From Nanoarchaeales archaeon (lineage in GTDB: Archaea > Nanobdellota > Nanobdellia > Woesearchaeales > UBA583): a stretch of DNA of 5,337 bases. The stretch is from contig JABSQY010000109.1 in NCBI GenBank assembly GCA_013215525.1, positions 1-5,337 on the forward strand, in the 5' to 3' direction. Under the pieces are notes generated by a model. That model was not told the origin of the DNA, did not search any database, and saw nothing but the letters and a program-made list of their open reading frames with translations. Positions 5,270-5,337 of this stretch are shown piece by piece; position 1 is the first letter of the stretch; each line of letters opens with the position of its first letter. The position numbers and the translations under genes were made by a program.

Positions 5270-5337
5270 TTATTATTGTAATCATTTTCAATTATGTCTT
5301 TATCTTCATTTATTAAAATATGAATACGAAGAGATGA
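5224..5337 (-). pseudogene. Partial upstream reading frame, probably the same protein across a frameshift
   Basis: From the right edge one minus-strand frame is open for 37 codons to a TAG at 5226-5224. It reads RIHILINEDKD (5328-5296), then IIENDYNNNYVII, and then a short tail that looks out of frame. The plausible protein continues in the anchor frame as YSISYKQTKIY from about 5260. Moving from one frame to the other needs a -1 shift, meaning one missing base, within about 5255-5272. This could be a sequencing error, a real mutation inactivating the anchor gene, or two separate genes. The start lies beyond the window and no function is recognisable. Confidence 0.45.

Noticed and set aside
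1..5337. Mobile element (insertion sequence or integrase) as the cause of the duplication
   Set aside because: No transposase, recombinase, terminal inverted repeats or target duplications were seen. Homologous recombination between repeats is enough to explain the array.
1..5337. Internal promoters, terminators, tRNA or rRNA genes
   Set aside because: No gap longer than one base exists between genes from 5089 to the left edge. No GC-rich hairpin with a T-run and no RNA gene was recognisable; AT-rich promoter-like strings are uninformative here.

Overview
This AT-rich window holds one densely packed minus-strand gene array with essentially no intergenic DNA. Read in transcription order (right to left), a longer 'anchor' alpha/beta-hydrolase gene is followed by a small four-helix membrane protein gene. 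Three more pairs follow, each a 5'-truncated hydrolase copy plus its own small membrane protein; the last membrane protein runs off the left edge. Coding appears standard: TGG encodes Trp, and both TGA and TAA act as stops. A strong GGAGGT Shine-Dalgarno site at 3764-3769 shows a prokaryotic host. The AT-richness, small genes and style of the hydrolase core suggest a DPANN-type archaeon such as Woesearchaeota or Pacearchaeota. That is only a low-confidence impression; an AT-rich bacterium is not excluded.

Layout: at 5337-5090 the reading frame of the anchor gene seems to continue upstream, interrupted by an apparent single-base frameshift near 5255-5272. The anchor hydrolase is at 5089-3755 (444 aa from a GTG, probably longer). 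Membrane proteins lie at 3758-3354, 2552-2151, 1362-940 and 157 to beyond position 1. Truncated hydrolase copies lie at 3370-2549, 2167-1364 and 956-159. Every hydrolase-to-membrane junction is a 4-base overlap or a 1-base gap. Every membrane-to-hydrolase junction is an overlap of exactly 17 bases.

All four hydrolases carry GHSNG with the nucleophile Ser, a DG(V/T)VP Asp and a C-terminal His, which together make a lipase/esterase-type triad. They share a roughly 300-base block of high nucleotide identity ending at the codons for ACPTTLN, after which they diverge sharply. The membrane proteins diverge even more while keeping the same topology. The truncated copies lack the N-terminal domain and the strand expected to form the oxyanion hole, and start instead with a shared leader (ME-x-INN...NFSNQFWLIE).

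This architecture closely resembles polymorphic-toxin loci (CDI, Rhs, Maf), where a full-length toxin gene is followed by orphan C-terminal toxin/immunity cassettes that can recombine into it. My working model is a lipase-type polymorphic toxin with matched membrane immunity proteins and a tandem store of alternative cassettes. The layout and mosaic identity are directly visible; the toxin/immunity and cassette-switching roles are inference.
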